From: Brachypodius melanocephalos
Taxonomy: Eukaryota > Chordata > Aves > Passeriformes > Pycnonotidae
DNA: 64,000 nucleotides
Direction of reading: 5' to 3'
Assembly: GCA_013398615.1 (NCBI GenBank)
Contig: VZSR01000329.1
Span: 172,886-236,885, forward strand
Part shown: positions 13,640 through 28,200 of the stretch, in pieces
How positions within the stretch are numbered: the stretch's first letter is position 1
Layout: the number at the start of each line of letters is the position of its first letter
The notes under the pieces: model-generated
What the model saw: only the letters and a program-made list of their open reading frames with translations
Databases searched by the model: none
Told to the model about the DNA's origin: nothing
Made by a program: the position numbers and the translations under genes

Positions 13640-15804
13640 TAAATATCTAAAAGATTGAAACAAAACCAACAACAAAGACCACACACTCAGCTCCATTTCA
13701 TAGTTGAAATCAAGAATGCCTTACCATGTGCCGGAACTTTCACCTATCCTTAAAATGTGCAAAGCACAAAATCTCGAGGTATCACAAGTAATCAGGGACT
13801 GTAGTACTGTACGCATCTGTGGGTTTGGACAAGTAAAGCCCGTAGAATATTATCTTTCCTTATACAACAGGGATTGCTGGGAGAGGGGAGGATGAGAGGA
13901 GCAGGGAGGGAAGCGTGCAAACCTGCCAGCTAACCTATGTCAAGTGAATATGTAAAACTGGAAGTCTTTTCCCCAACATATTCTGTTGTGATTGCACATC
14001 CATACTTTAGAGTCACTGCTGTCCCCTAATTTAGGTGTAAACACCCCAGGTAATTGTCCAAAGAGAGCTGCAATCTCATGGCTAAAAAATACAGCCCACT
14101 GGATTAGTTACTGGGATTTCTGCAAAGAGCAATGGGGCTGAAAAGTTGATATAACAAAGAGCGGTGGTGGGGAAAGCTTTTTCTGTAGGAGCTGCACACT
14201 GTTTTCTTACCCATTGTAATGTTTTGCATCCTGAAAATGAATATGTGATAGAAATTCTGGGCTGCTAGGGCAAGCACAATAATTGCTTTGGGGTGGAGAC
14301 TCGCCTTCTGAGTAAAATTATTGCTCTTTATATAATTCTGCAGAATGTTTTGTAAGGCTGAAGTTATACATGGGGAATTTGGCTCTGAGCCTTTGCTCTT
14401 GAAATCGTCAGCAAACTTTCCATTGACTTCAGTGTTGCCAGAGGAGGCACTTGGTGAACACCAGAAAGGTAAAGATTCTGTCATTTAGGACAATCCAAGT
14501 AGGAGAAGCAGGTCTATTTTCATCCATCTTATTTTGCACTTAATTTGTACTAGCATATTACAAAATCTGTGAAATGATAGCTTTTTCTGAAATTTTGGAC
14601 AAGAAAATTCCTCTAGTTAATTTTTAAGTGTTCTCACAGTTTCTCCAGTCTCTTTTAGAAGGTAGAATATAGTAAGGTTTCATATATCAATTAATGTTTC
14701 CTGTTGAAACTTCCAAACTTGTGCTGAACTGTTCTGTAACGAAAAATTGAAAATGAAGCATCTAGCCATAAGTTGAAGGAGAGCTTGTGGAGGGGAAGGG
14801 AAATTGACAGTGTATGAACATTGCTTCCCAATTCCAGCTGCTGAATTCCTTATATTTTCCCTTATAAATAGTGAATGAAAGGTGCTGACCTCTGGGCTCA
14901 TGAAAATAGAATTACATGACTGGGGCTGAGTTGCAGTGGAGGGTGGAGTTTGTCCCAGGAGGAGGTGCTAAGTCAATCTGATGTTCTGCACATCACCTCA
15001 GACTGGGAAAGTCCTGGAACCAAACCTACAGATTATGCTTTGTTCCCTTATGCCAGAGAAGTGGTGCCCATCTGGACTTCCCTGGGGGCTGCTGCAGTTA
15101 AGAAGTTATTTCTATTCTTTGATAGATAAAATTATCAGCATTGCTCTAAAAGCTGGTTGTAGAAAGTGCAATGGTCAGTGGAGCAGACTCTTGAAACCCA
15201 AGCAGATTTATCAGAATTTTGAGTGTCTTAGGAACCTGAAGCAAGATTAGGAAGGCTTGAAAACTACTCCATGCATGAAATAAAAGTATCTGTAAGAGAC
15301 AGGGATGAAGAATTTGTGGGATATATTCTAAAACCTCAGCATGTAAAACTCAGTTTTTATCTTCATGTTGAGCTTTTGGGATCTGTTTGAAATCTCTTCT
15401 GCATAAAACCCAGCATTAAAATGTCCCTTCCAAAACTCATATATTATGTGCTAATGGAATACAGTCACTGGAGTATTAACAACCTTGTACCCTTATAAGA
15501 AGCTCTTGATATTTCCTGTTGGATTGTGGGGTTTTTTGCAAGGCTTGGATATTTTCTGTTTAACAGATTTTAAGTGTTTTTCTTAGTAAAATGGCAGACA
15601 TCAACCATCTCACTCTCTACAAAGCTGATGTATAATTGTAACAGAAGGGTGAATAATACCAAAAGATCCCCAAGGAAATGTGTCCTGTTGCTATTTGGTG
15701 TTCAGAAATGACATTAAATACCAAGTGATGATTTTTACTGATCACTTTAGAAACGATGTTAAAATTAAGGACCCAGAGGAAAAAAAACCTGCACACAAGA
15801 AAAG

Positions 15805-16362
15805 TAGCCTGGGCTACATGAGGAAGAGTGTGGCCAGCAGGTCAAGAGAGGGGCTCCTGCCCCTCTACTCATCCACATCTGGAGTGCTGTGTCCAGTTCT
15901 GGGCTCCTCAGGATAAGAGAGAAAAGGAGCTACTGGAGAGGGTCCAGCAGAGGTCACAGAGGGGATGAGGAGTCTGGAGCATCTCTCTAATGAGGAGAGG
16001 CTGGGCCTGGTTAGTTCAGAGAAGGCTTAGAGGGCATCTCATTAATGCTTACAAATATCTCGGTGGTGGGCTGAGAGGATGTGCCAGACACTTTACAGTG
16101 GTGCCCAGGACAGGATGAGGAGCAATGGCCATAAACTGAAGCATAGGAAGTTCCACCTCAACATGAGAAACAACTTCTTTACATTGAGGGTGTCAGAGTG
16201 CTGAGACAGGCTGTCCAAGGAGATGCTGGAGTCTCTCTGGATACATTCAAAACCCACCTGAACATGTTCCTGTGTCACTGCTCCAGGTGATTCTGCTTTG
16301 GCAGGGAGGTTGGACTGGATGATCTCCAGAGGTCCCCCCCAGCCCTAATTCTTCTGTGATCC
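15805..16362 (+). mobile_element. CR1-type LINE fragment (3' end)
   Basis: About 560 bp reads in CR1 sense order. It runs from a 'gcctgggctacatgaggaag... gtgtggccagcaggtc' region through 'tggagtgctgtgtccagttctgggctcc' and the 'gaggagaggctgggcctgg' region to 'gcagggaggttggactggatgatctccagaggtcc', ending near TTCTGTGATCC. This is the 5'-truncated 3' portion (end of the reverse transcriptase ORF plus 3' UTR), with frame breaks. It is the largest transposon relic seen here. Confidence 0.92.
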
Positions 16363-19300
16363 TTATTATGAAAATGATGAGTTGTATTTCCTGAAGCCAT
16401 CTAGCAAGTCCAACTCTCTTCTTGTAAATCGCTGTTGCTGTTTGGATTGTGTGGAGCTTTGCCCATGTGCATGACCTATGGGTCTGTCTCAGTGGACTTG
16501 GATCACTCCTGAGAATCTGGCTCCACTTAATATGATTTCCCTTTTTCTGTTGCTTAACGGGCAAAGATCAGAGTTGATGGACATTTTTCCCTTCAGAGCA
16601 GGACTTGATAAATTTCTTGTACAGCTTTTTATGAAATGGGCACAGATCCATCAGATTTTTCACCTAATTTTATTCTTAGGTAGCAGTTGGTGATGTGTTT
16701 TCTCAGAACAAAGTCTCTAAAACTCATGACAAAAACCTTGCAACTCACAATGTATCTTACACTCATCTGTCAGCTTATATGATTCAGAAGTTGTGAAGCT
16801 GGGAGGTTTTTTCTTCCCTTTGAAGGTGGGTACTGTACAATCATCCTGTGTACTTATCTTCTGAGCATCTGCTTGGAAAATAAAACAACGTGCCATTTTG
16901 ACATCCAAGAAAGTGCTATAAAAAGTCTGTTGCTATGTTTAAATGCCTACACTCAGTTGCTATAGCAATAAAAATATCAAAAATGATGTACAAATTGCCA
17001 TAGTGCATTACCAGCCCTTTCCTGGACAGGGAGATTGTGGGACTGAGAATGGACAGAGGTGCTTAGTGGATTGGAGGGCAGAGTTGTCCTATAGTTCCAG
17101 GTGCCCTGTGGTGTCACCTGAAAGCAAAATGTGTCACAACTATGTGAATCCCAAACTGGCTGGGTCAAAAGGGACAGTTGGGTCCCTCCTGAATTCAGTT
17201 ACTTCTTCATGACTTGTATGTTGAATATTTGGACCGAGTTCCCATTTCTCTGCAAGACAAACTGCTGAAAATATTGACCTTTCTCTAAATTCCTTCAGTC
17301 CCCTGATAGCAAGGGTGAAAATCGGCTTACAGACTGCATCAGCCCTTGTAGATTTTTCTCCCTGTAACATCCCAGTGGTCAGAGTAAAATGTCCTTGTTC
17401 CTGGGGCAGTTATGGGAACCCTGCTATCCAAAAGAAAAGAAATTAAGAAGTAGCTAATGGAATCTTTAGCATCTCTGTGGGGCTCAAAGCCTTGAACATT
17501 CAGTTGCTTCTCAAAGAGAGCAAGAAATTCAACTTCCTTCATAAAACATAGCAATCAGAGGAAGGCATGTTATTTTGGCAACTGTAAGTTTGGTTATGGA
17601 ATTGAATAGTTTCCTCAGACATTTCTGTGCCTCATTCTCTTTTCTCCTGAGGAATGTCAGAGGAAAGACATGGAGAAATTGTAACCTTGTTTGAAAGCAA
17701 AATAACTGGTTCTCTTTATTCCAGTGTAGCTTGAAGAGTCCTCAAGATTCAAATGAGATTGGCTCAGGCTGCAGAACAGCGTGCAGGTTAATTTGCAATT
17801 GGTAATCCACAACAGTCACACAATTGTTTCAAGTATTTTCTTTAACATACTCTTAGAAGTCCAGTTGAGAGGTCTGATATCAAGAATGTGTCAGTGGTAG
17901 AAATACATATTTAATTTTTGTTTCAGTTGTTAATTATTGATTAATGCTCTCTTTCAAGGGTGTTATAAACATGTAGGTGAAGTGACTCTTAGAGGCAGCT
18001 ATGATGCTCTGTAATTTCAAGGCCCACTTAAATTCTGCAGTACTTCTAAGTACATTTGAGCTGTTAAATTTTTCTAAAAAACTAGATAAACTACTGCTAT
18101 CACTGTTTTTCTCAAAATAAGGGTTGCAGCGTTACATTTGTAGTTGCACTCCTCTAATTTCTAGCTTGTATTTGCAATCTCAGAACAGTATTTTTCTATA
18201 ATCAATCTTGAGCATCTTTGGGATTTAATTGTAATGTTTCAATTTTGGTTTTAAGTGTTGAAAAATGTGACAATTTGTAGCTTTACAGCTGCACAAACTC
18301 CAGTGAGTGTGGAAGCATGTGTCTTTCTCAACCTCTGTGGGAATTCTTTGTTTACTTTCCTTCTCAACTATTCCACACTGAGTACTGGACAATTACCTGG
18401 GTTTATCTTTAAACAAGAATGTCAACAGCAATGACTGTGGCTTTGGTTTATTGGTGGTTGCTTGGCTTTGGGTTTTTTTTTTTTACAGATCTAATAGGGG
18501 AGCCCAAATGCTAAATCCATAAATATTTATTGATACTTGTTTATTAAAGTCCAGTGGAATTAAAACTCCAAAGGTTATCCTTCTATGTCAAGCTCTGGAG
18601 GTGCTTCTGTCTGCACGTCGTGTGCCTGTAAAGCACATCTGTGCTTCATTTCCAATATTCTAACTTTTACTGAGAATGTGGTCACATGAATAACCTAATT
18701 GGGGAAGAGGAGAAACAACAGAGATGTGTGGAACTTAAAAACTTTAGCTTTTATTTTTCATGACTCTGTAAACAAAGAAACCTGATTTCCCTTAGAACTG
18801 TCTGTAGCACCCTCACCACAGTTGTTACCATATCAGTTTATTCTGTATTTCTGAGCTATTCTATGTAGTCTCTGTTTTGGATGCTGTGCATCTGTACTTG
18901 GATCTGCCATGGAAATACAAACTTCCTTATATCTGCCAGTTCCTGCATCAGCTTAGCCTGAAACTCATCACCGGCTTATGGCAGTGCAGGAGAAAGAGGG
19001 GCACCTGAACACACAACATTAGCTAAATAAGCTTTTTTTCTACAGAAAAAGTATTACGGGGCTATTGTTTAGAGACACATTTCTCTTTATGTGTTGTCCA
19101 CTAGCCTTCTTTAAGTGTTAGCTATGCATTTATTCTTTCCAAAATCTATTTTTGGGATTGTTTTCCTTGGACTAAAAACCATGCTGTTATTCTGGTTGTC
19201 AGCCAGCTATCTTTCCCCCTTCTTCCTTGCCCTCCCTTGATTCCCTCCCAGTACCCTTTGAACTTGTCCCACTTGTTGAATTTGGCTGGAGAGGATTGCA

Positions 19301-22300
19301 AAAGCATTACACTCCTACAAGTGAAAATCAGTGCTGTGGTAAGAGAGGAGAGACCCAGCTTAGTGCTGCTAGGAGGAAAGGCTCCACTATGAGCTGAAAT
19401 TATCACTGATCCTGTTTGATCTGCCAGCTGGCAACCTGGCATGTGTGAAGCTTAAAACCGGGCACAGCAAATGCTGTCTCTTGGCTCTCCAGACTGGTAG
19501 GAGACAGGGAGACATGTAAGCTCACTATGAGGGAGATAAGAAACAAAATCATCAAAATAAAATACCCCAAGAACAGGTTTTGATAGCTCAGCTGCTTAGA
19601 AACAACCCATTTTTAAATGTAGAGAGACAAAGGTTACTAAATGGTCTGTTTGTGCACTGCTGTCTTTATTTTGGAAAAAAAAATCATAAATATCTGTGAA
19701 ACAGATCGTGAAAGCTGCAGGCTGATAACTCCTGTGATTTCACACCAAGTTCTAATAGTTGGTGGCAGTCCATATGTTTGTCTGCTTTCCAAAGTGCTGC
19801 AGAGCACTGTTAGTTTGTAACACACACCCTCCTCTACTTTGCAGATTTTTCCATTGAGGCCACAACGCCTAAAAGGCAAAGATCTGAGGTCTGTGCAGTC
19901 TTTGGGAACAGGCTATAGACTCTGCTCAGCCTGATCTTTGGGCATGTCAGTCAGGTTCATGGGAATGTTGTTAGTGGACAGGTTCTTCCCATGGCAAGTA
20001 AATGTCAGCCATCCGGGTAGAGGCAGCCATTCCAATTAGACTCTCCTTATGCAACAGATGTTTTGGAGCTCAGCCAGGGAGAATAAAGTAATACCCAGAG
20101 ACAGCAGCCCTTATGTGTTTTGTGGCCATTTAAAGAAGGCAGCTGGGGGCTCAGGAATCTGTTCCCTGAAAATTTCCTTGCATCTGAAGTGGTTTCTCCA
20201 CTAATTATGTCATTTTGTGCATGTTCAAGGTCACTAGGCAAGCTCTAAAGGTGATGAAACTCCAGGAGTTCCACCTCACGTACACTGCTCATTTGGACTC
20301 ACTACTTTAAATACCTTTTAAATCACCTGTCACAGGTTTAGGGGTTTGTTTGGTTTTTCAATATATAGCAAAATAGCGATCTCTTTCTCTGAAGATTATG
20401 CAGAGAATGCAGATATTTGGTTTATGAAGAGTATTTTTGTTCTTTTTTTAAAAAAATAGCATTGGGAAAACCAGCAACACTTAACAGATGCTCTCAAAAT
20501 GAGATATACTGATCCTGTTAAAGAACTCCCCTTCTGTCTTCTTTCAGCTCACTTCAGAAGCTTCTAGAGATCCTTTTTTGTTGAAGTAAACTTCAGTAAA
20601 AAAATGGCAGAACGAGATCTCATTTGCTCTTAAGCAAAACTGACTGCACACTATTTCTGTTACTCACTGGTTTGTTATTCTGTCATTATTTGAAAGAAAT
20701 TAAACTGTGGTAACATCCTGTTTTCTTTCTTTGCCTGATCATCTGTTTGGAAGGAGTTGTTCATTTTGCTTGAACAAACAAAAAAATCCCACCCTTTTCT
20801 ATCTAGTATTAAATTTGTTTCTTTATGTTTGAAACAGAAAGCTCCTGCCTACAGCATTCCAGCCATCAGCCTGCTGAATATTCATTATCCTTTCTTCACC
20901 TGTGCTGCAAGGCACCATGCTGACCATGAGAATTCTAGACCTTAAATTCCTCTGACAGGTAATAAGCCTTCTGCTTGCATTTTAAATTTTATTTCTGTTA
21001 TTTAAAAAGGTTGGGTTAATTTCTCATTTGTAGGTTCTCATCCAGTGCAGTGAGTAAGGAGCCCTGTACACAGGAGAGTTGCACAGGTCAGTTGTTATTC
21101 TGACCATTTTTAACATATTTAATTTTTTTTTCTTGATTTACAAACATGTTGCCCATTTGATAGTTTTTAAATTAAATGCTGCTTTATAAACGATTTTAAT
21201 TAGGCTGTTCAGTAAAAATGATGGATGGGGTCATAGATGAGAAAATATGAAATCCTAAAAAAAATGTTTCTAGAAGATAAAAATCATTGTTGGGTTGCCT
21301 AACTAATATCCAAAAAGCTGTATCTTTTCCCATAACTATCAAACATTATTCCACTGAATGGAATGCTTCACCTAGGTGGATATTCATAAAACTCAGGCTG
21401 TAACTGTGCGTTCTTGGTGACTGCAAATGCAATGTGCTTCAGGTACATGACAAAAGTGAGATTTAGTTCAGCAGTGCAAGAAAATGAGACAACTGCTTTT
21501 AGATAATCCAAGGGGTTTTACTACAGTGAATTTAACCATTTGGACATAGCCTGAAGCAGCATTTGTTCTACAGTACCAACATCTGATAAACAGTTCAGGT
21601 GAAGAATCAAGACCAGGGGCCAATTTCACTGAAGTGCATTAGGGAGTGATCATTTCTGCTTCACAGCACTAAATCTTTGCTCTGTTGGCAAGTGTTTATT
21701 GGAAAGACCTGAAGAGTTACATTCACAGTGTTTTGAATGCTCTGAGGTCCTTAAAATGAAAAGGAAAAAAAAAATCATCTTTCCCAAAATATTTGTAGGA
21801 TATACTGATAGATGTGTCATTACACAGTGAAAAACCAGATCTCTTGAAGAGGTCAGAACTGAACTGTTGTATCCCTCACTTTCTTAAGCACATGGTTCCA
21901 TTATTTTCTGCATTTGTGCTATGAAATAATGATTTAATTGGGTGAGATTTAATGTTCTAGTCAGTTAATCTGATTAAATAATATACTAGTGCAAAATATA
22001 TTCAGCATGTTTTCAATATTCAGGCCTTCCTCAGGAATATTAACCCATCACAGTAAGGCAGCTTTGTGAGAGTAAACTGAACAAATAACTGCTGCCTGTC
22101 TTTGAAAAGTAACCTGACTAGAAAAGTTGTGGGACTTACTAATGCCTGACTTTGGGGTTGGTGTAGCTGAAGAAATGGAAACAAAGACAGACTATGAACC
22201 TAATGAGTGAACGAAATAAAATTCCATTACTCCACCCTGCTTCAAAAAATGAAGAAAATTAATTTTTTAATGCCTAAAAACAGTGATATAGTGTAATTGG

Positions 22301-25059
22301 TAACTCTGTAGTTGAATATTTATGAAGCTCTTCAGTATGGTCACTTAAGATACTGATTGTGATTCAGACAGGCTGTGGGATTCCAATTTGCTTTTTGCTT
22401 CACCTCAGTTCAAAATCATGCTTAACACATATTTAGAATAAAAGTGGATTTTTTTTTCTGTGTATGATAGAAAAGCGTGGTGCCATTCACACAGGCTGGC
22501 AAATAAATTGTTATGGAAAGTACTGTAGTTGCCCTGGTTTTTATCTTCTAGATTGCATTGTTTCTTCAGAAAATCATTTCTGATTTAATTGGATAATGAG
22601 AATTTTAGAAAAAAAATCATAGCTGGCTCTGACTTCAAATTTAAAGATTTCCTTTAACAAAAACACGTAAATGGCATGTTCAGTTAGTAACTTTATCCTG
22701 TTTGTTCTGTAAAAATACACTTTTTTATTTTCAACAAGGTTAAAAACATAACACTTGGAGGAAACACTTAGAAAATGAATTTGTAGGTTACCTTTAAGTG
22801 TCATGGAAATTCAAATAAACATTGTTCTAACTAAGAAACATTAACAACAACAAAAAAGTTTGTGTTGGAAAAAATATTTACATGCCTTAGAAACATGTTC
22901 AACACAATTCGACAAAATTCGACAAACACAAATCATCTTATTTGCAGAGATCAAACAGTGTCATTGGAATTAATTTATATTTAGATAGATTTGAATTCTT
23001 TTTTTGCATAGGTATAGAAATATAATCTGTTTGTTAAGCTAGCTTGGCAATTGTTACTTGTTTGTAGTCAGTTATTGAGTATAAAGAAGAAATAAAGATG
23101 TGAAAAAAGATGAGTGGAACATATATTGAATGTTTCTAGAAAACCTAGAAACACTAGTTCTAAGTTCTAGCTTTCTATTTCTCTCTTCTTTTGATCTGTG
23201 AGCAAAAATATTGGGAAGATGATTTCCTAATTACTGCAGCCTAGGATTTAGATAGAAGAGAAGATTAATAAAGAGAATTAAAATTTTTAATTCTTAAGAA
23301 TTTATTTTTTTAGCCAATGTAATTAAGAATTAAGAGAAGGATAGAAGCTGTCTCTCTTTAGCTTACTATTCCTTCCACTGCTCCAGGCAAAGTTTTTGGA
23401 AGGTAATCTGAAGAAAATCACTTCAGGAAAGGCCATTATATAAAAAAGGTAAATTTTAACCTAACAAAGTTTGTCTTCCTGAGCGAGGGGTTCCTGCAGA
23501 ATGCAATTCAGAGAGCCTAAATTAAATTCCTGATTCTAGGACAGAAACTTAAATTGATTTGAAACCAAACAAAAAGCCCAAACCCAACAGAAAACTTCAG
23601 GAGATGAATGACCTTAGGCTAAAGTGAGTTCTCATGAAAGGTTCCCTTTATTCATATTTTCCCACCTCTCACTCTGTTGAAGGCAAGTCGTGTTAATGGG
23701 ACAGTATTGAAGATGGTGAACAGAATGAAATGGCTCTAGGCTTTTCTTCTCTTGATCCTTCCCCACAGAGAACATCAACTTTGGTGTTACTGGTTTTGGT
23801 AGGAACACTTGGAAGAGATTTTAGATCAGCCTTTAGCAACCGTATCCAAACTGATGAATCTTTCAATGAAAACAGCAATTTCAGCTGACAAGTAAAAGCA
23901 GGTATCTGCATTGTCTGTGAGACAACAACTGCTTCCTCAGCTTATCAAACTTCGGTTTCTTTATACCTAATAACTATGATAGGACTCATGCAAAGGTGGA
24001 GTTCAGTTCAGTTTAACTGGATTGATATAGAGACCCAAGCAAACTAGATAAAGTTTCATAATGATTATCAAATCACAATGCCCAAGGCAAAACTGAGCTT
24101 GAGAGCTTCAAAAGGAAAGGGGGATGCTGAGGCCAAAATTTGGCTTTGGGGTGTTGCAAGAACTGTTTGTCATGTCCCTTTACTTACCTGTACTGCCAGG
24201 ATTTGATACTGGGGAGCTTTCCCTGCTTAGTCCTGTCCTGCAAGCTGTGCAATGGGAGGACAAGGTATGACCTGCCAAGGTTAAAGGCATAATCCTGTTG
24301 CAGCAAAAGAGCACAGGGAAAACTGGGAGGTTTAGAGGCAAACAAAAGTTTGTCTCTTCAAAGTAGAAAGTGGAAGCTTTGATTGGAAGTTTGTCTCTTT
24401 CTGTAGTGAGTAGAAGCTTTGATTGTGCTTGGTGGAAAAGAAAGTAGGTTTCTTACAAAATGTGCTAGACAAGAATTAAATGTAGTTTGTTTTGATCTTA
24501 TGCATCTATGGTGGGGAATCTAGCCACGGTGAATGAAAGCTTAGAACAAGATATATTATCTCTCTGTTGTTAAAACAACCTTATTGTGGAATTTCTGTTA
24601 TAGATTGAGTTTACTAGGTACACAAAGGAAATAATACTTGCAGTGTGAAATAACTTAGTTTAGAGAAGTCATGTGGCCTTTTTCAAATTTTTAATATCTC
24701 TGAGGTGAAGGTCATCTGTTGTATCTTAGACCAATCTTATATTTTTGGTTTTTATGTTTCTTTGCCTACTAAAACCTGGCTGAACTAGGAAGAAATATTA
24801 GGAGAAGACAAGAAATATTTCAAGCCTCTATCGCAGAAAACAGATTCTTTTCCTCTTGCTATATGTTCTGTAAGAGAAAACCAGTGAGACTGTAAGAGCC
24901 TCTTAAGACATTTCCCCAGTTTGTACCATTGATTTGAGCTGAGGTTATTCTCATGTTTTTTTCTGACTCAGCCACACGTGAGGCTTTTGGACCAGGAGTG
25001 TAGGCAGCACTGTACAGCTGAATATTTGTGACAGGGAGAGGTGTCATCTCAAAATAAAA
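16363..25059. other. Non-coding DNA upstream of IRAG1, second block
   Basis: I see no recognisable coding exon. It holds one exon-like segment (20838-20958, listed separately) and an AT-rich palindromic patch around 23275-23333 with GAATTAAAA/TTTTAATTC arms. Otherwise it is unremarkable AT-rich sequence. Confidence 0.6.
20838..20958 (+). other. Exon-like segment, possibly a non-coding 5' exon
   Basis: A pyrimidine-rich tract ending GTTTGAAACAG precedes a 121-nt segment of balanced composition, which ends CTGACAG|gtaataag. It is more GC-rich than its surroundings. The segment contains a short ATG-to-TGA frame of 12 codons and no recognisable protein, so if real it would be a UTR exon. There is no homology support. 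Confidence 0.15.
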
Positions 25060-25255
25060 AAGGCATTTTTGCAGTGAGAACAGTCATTCACTGGAACAAC
25101 TTCCTCAGGGGTGTGGTGGTATCCCCATTGCTGGAGGTTTTCAAGATACAGTTAGGATGCTCAATCTCATCCAGGCTCCCTTTCCCACCAAGGGCTTGGG
25201 CAGGCCAGTCTTTCAAGGTCTCTTCCAATCTGGGCTGTTCTGGGATTCAGTGATA
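25060..25255 (+). mobile_element. CR1-type LINE fragment (3' end)
   Basis: About 195 bp shows CR1 3' sense landmarks in order: a 'cactggaacaacttcctcaggggtgtggtgg' region, 'tccccattgctggaggtt', 'aggccagtctttcaaggtctcttccaatctgggctgttctg', then GGATTCAGTGAT. It is strongly 5'-truncated and diverged. Confidence 0.88.
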
Positions 25256-28200
25256 ATAAGTAGGAAAAAATTGGAGAACAGCAATAATAACAGCTTTATA
25301 ATCGAGAGCTGTGTAAACCTTCACACCAGTCTCAGCTTCTTGATTTTCTGGAAGTTTCTATTTTGATTTGCACCTGTATCTTCTCTTAAAAGGCATTGAA
25401 GACAAATGAGATTATCTTCACAGAGCCATAAAATTTGGAATGTCCTTTAGGGTGTGTGGAAGCAAACGTGCCTGTGTGTGTAAGATTGCAAAGTTTGGAA
25501 GTACTGGTTTACTGTCATTTCTGTGGAATTCAATTCTTTCTCTATGATGCATCTTAAAGAACTGAAAACACTTTCAGTGACCTGCCACCCAAACAGCCTC
25601 TTAAAAACATCTGAAGATTGCTCATCTGCAAGAATCTAGAACATGACAAAGCAGGGAGATGCCAGACATTCTTCAGACTGAGATATGTTTACTTCTTCGT
25701 GGAAGCTGCTTAGGAATCCAGAACAGCATCATCCTGGATCTTAGTCCTGGCTGTGGTCTTAGCATGTCCTGTTTGTATTACCTAGAAAAATGTAAGAAAA
25801 AGTCTTTTTCTCCCATTGCTTTCTTTTGCCTGTTGTTCTGTCCATCCACTTCAGCATTGCCAATTACTCATGGACAAAAAGGCACTTCCCATTTGTTAAC
25901 TTCCTCACAATCAGTTTTTTTCAGAAATTGAAGCTGCTTCCACCAATGAACATAAGGGCTGCACATCCAGGTCTTGCAAACCATTCATCTGATCCCACAT
26001 AAGGATCATGTTCATGCTCCTCCAAAAGCCAAACCCTTCTCTAACACTCACTGTTTTCACCCATCTGCAGCTCAGGCCCTTCCAGGTGCAGAATGACTCC
26101 TGTACCTCTCCTCTAAATGCATCTGATCTCTGCTTGAACTGACTTATGTGCTCCAATTAGTTTTGAACTTCCTGAGGTAACAGATTTAATTATTTCATTG
26201 TATGCTGTTGTGAAGGAGCTTCTTTTCTACTCAAGCCTAGTAAGTGCTTTTGGCATCCTTATCCACATGTACTGTGAGGAATTGAGAGCAAATAATTAAT
26301 AGGCCACCCTCTTCAGTCTATTCATCCCTTTCTAACATGCCTCTATCCAGAAGTGTCTTTTTTTGCATGGAAACCATTTACAATTACTGCCCAGTCTTTC
26401 TTCTATGAACAGTTTGTTTTTATGTTGTTGGGGGGTTGTTGTTGTTCTTGAGGTGTTTTTTGGGGTTCTTTTTGGTGTGTGCTTATTTTGTTTGTTTTTT
26501 TGTTTTTTCTGAGATGTGACTAGAACTATTTTAAAGATTTGGTCTCATATTCTATGCTGTTTCCAGCTCTTTCCTATTAATTAATACTTTTACCTTTTTG
26601 GCTGCTGCTGAAAGCTGTTTTCAGAGAATTATTCAAAAATACTCTGGTCTCTCCTGACTTGTAAAAAATAATGATGAGCTCTTATTTAACAAAGTGTAGT
26701 TTGTATTTGTTTCTTCTCATGTCCACCAATTTGCCTTTTTCACATGACATTTTATTATTCAGTTGTTCAATATCACATAAACTACCTTGGCCGTCTTCAG
26801 CTCTGATTTTCCCATCTCATCTTTAATCATTTGTACAGACCCACTTTTCCAGATTCTTCAGGACTATGTTGGACACCTCAATACCCATGGAAGTGTAATG
26901 TCTGCAGCACATAGAACAACTTCTGTCCTTTATTTTCTTCCTTCAGTTACAGGAGGTATTTCTGGTTTGTCTTGTGGGAGCATTTCCTTAAGATGCTTGA
27001 TAGAAAATTTTGTCAAAACCTCTCATTGAAAAGTACATAAAATTCTTGTTGATTTCTGGAAAGGAATTTAATGAAATAGCAAAGTTTAGACTGCTGGACA
27101 GTCCTGTATTTATCATTCTTGTATCTGGATCTATTTAGTAATAAAATATTGCACTACTCTCTTATCTAGGACAGCTTTTATCTAAAAGTTACGAACTAGG
27201 ATGAAAGTCTTAAGTGATAATAAAATTATAAAGCAATCAGTCCTCAAATCAGAAGTTTGTTTTGTTTGGGCAGAATAACAAAGCAGCTCAAGGTCAACAT
27301 CAAAATATTGAAGGAGATGTTTGGGAAGAATGAGCATCCTTCATTGTGTGCCTTTATCTCAGTCTCTTTAAGACTTTTTATTTGCCTTCCATTACCTCAA
27401 GTAGATAATTCACAGTCTTTTTTTCCTTGGCATTTGCCAAAATGTTGTCCAGAGGCAGTCCGAAACCTGAAAACTTTGATTAACAATAAAACTTTTGAAG
27501 CATTGGTATTTAATTTATTGTATTAAAGATTAGTCTTATCTATATAGATTTATGGTATTGCTCAAATTATAATGAGTTCCTATATCTTATTTTAAGAGGT
27601 ATTTTCTAAATGCTTTACCTGGTTTTGTAGTTTTTTATTTCATAATATATTAGAATCACTGAATCTTTTTCATTCCATAATTCTCTACAACTGTTTTAAA
27701 CTTAAAATGATGGGTTCCATTTTTTTTAATGCAACCTTGTTGACTTTATTTGACATAAAGAAAGAAACGAAACTTAACATAATAAGTCTTGATGTATATG
27801 ACTACATATTTATTATATACAAATTGTTTATAAGTAGGCAAATACAGAATGCTGTTTTGCCTCATATATAAAGTTATAAAATTAGCATCATTGGATACCC
27901 ATCACAATTTGTTAGTAGAGTGGTGACAGGGGTAGTACTGAGTTCTAGCATAGCTTATAAAGTGCAATGAAACTGGACTAAGAAACATGAATTCAGGTCA
28001 GTTTAGCTCAGGATCAAGATGTGATTGCTGCTCCTTTCCCACTTTGTCTCCTTGCTCCTCTCCCAGAAGATATCAAACTGGCAGCAGCTGCAGTAGAACG
28101 GGAGGTGTTGTCCAAACTCAGGCATTTGCACCAGAGCTGAACTGGTTGTAAACTGAGGGACTGAAATGCAATTCCATTCCTCACTCCTTGCTCTTACTGC

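Larger units (their letters stand above)
1..15804. other. Non-coding DNA upstream of IRAG1, left block
   Basis: I see no recognisable coding exon on either strand. Open frames are short and lack conserved motifs or splice support. It is AT-rich with scattered T- and A-rich tracts, a TTG microsatellite near 6858, a 36-T tract and an imperfect inverted repeat (listed separately). It could be 5' intron of IRAG1 or intergenic sequence. Confidence 0.6.

Noticed and set aside
15916..16564. Short ORFs around 16093-16564 as host genes
   Set aside because: They overlap a decayed CR1 element and its flank and are not host genes.
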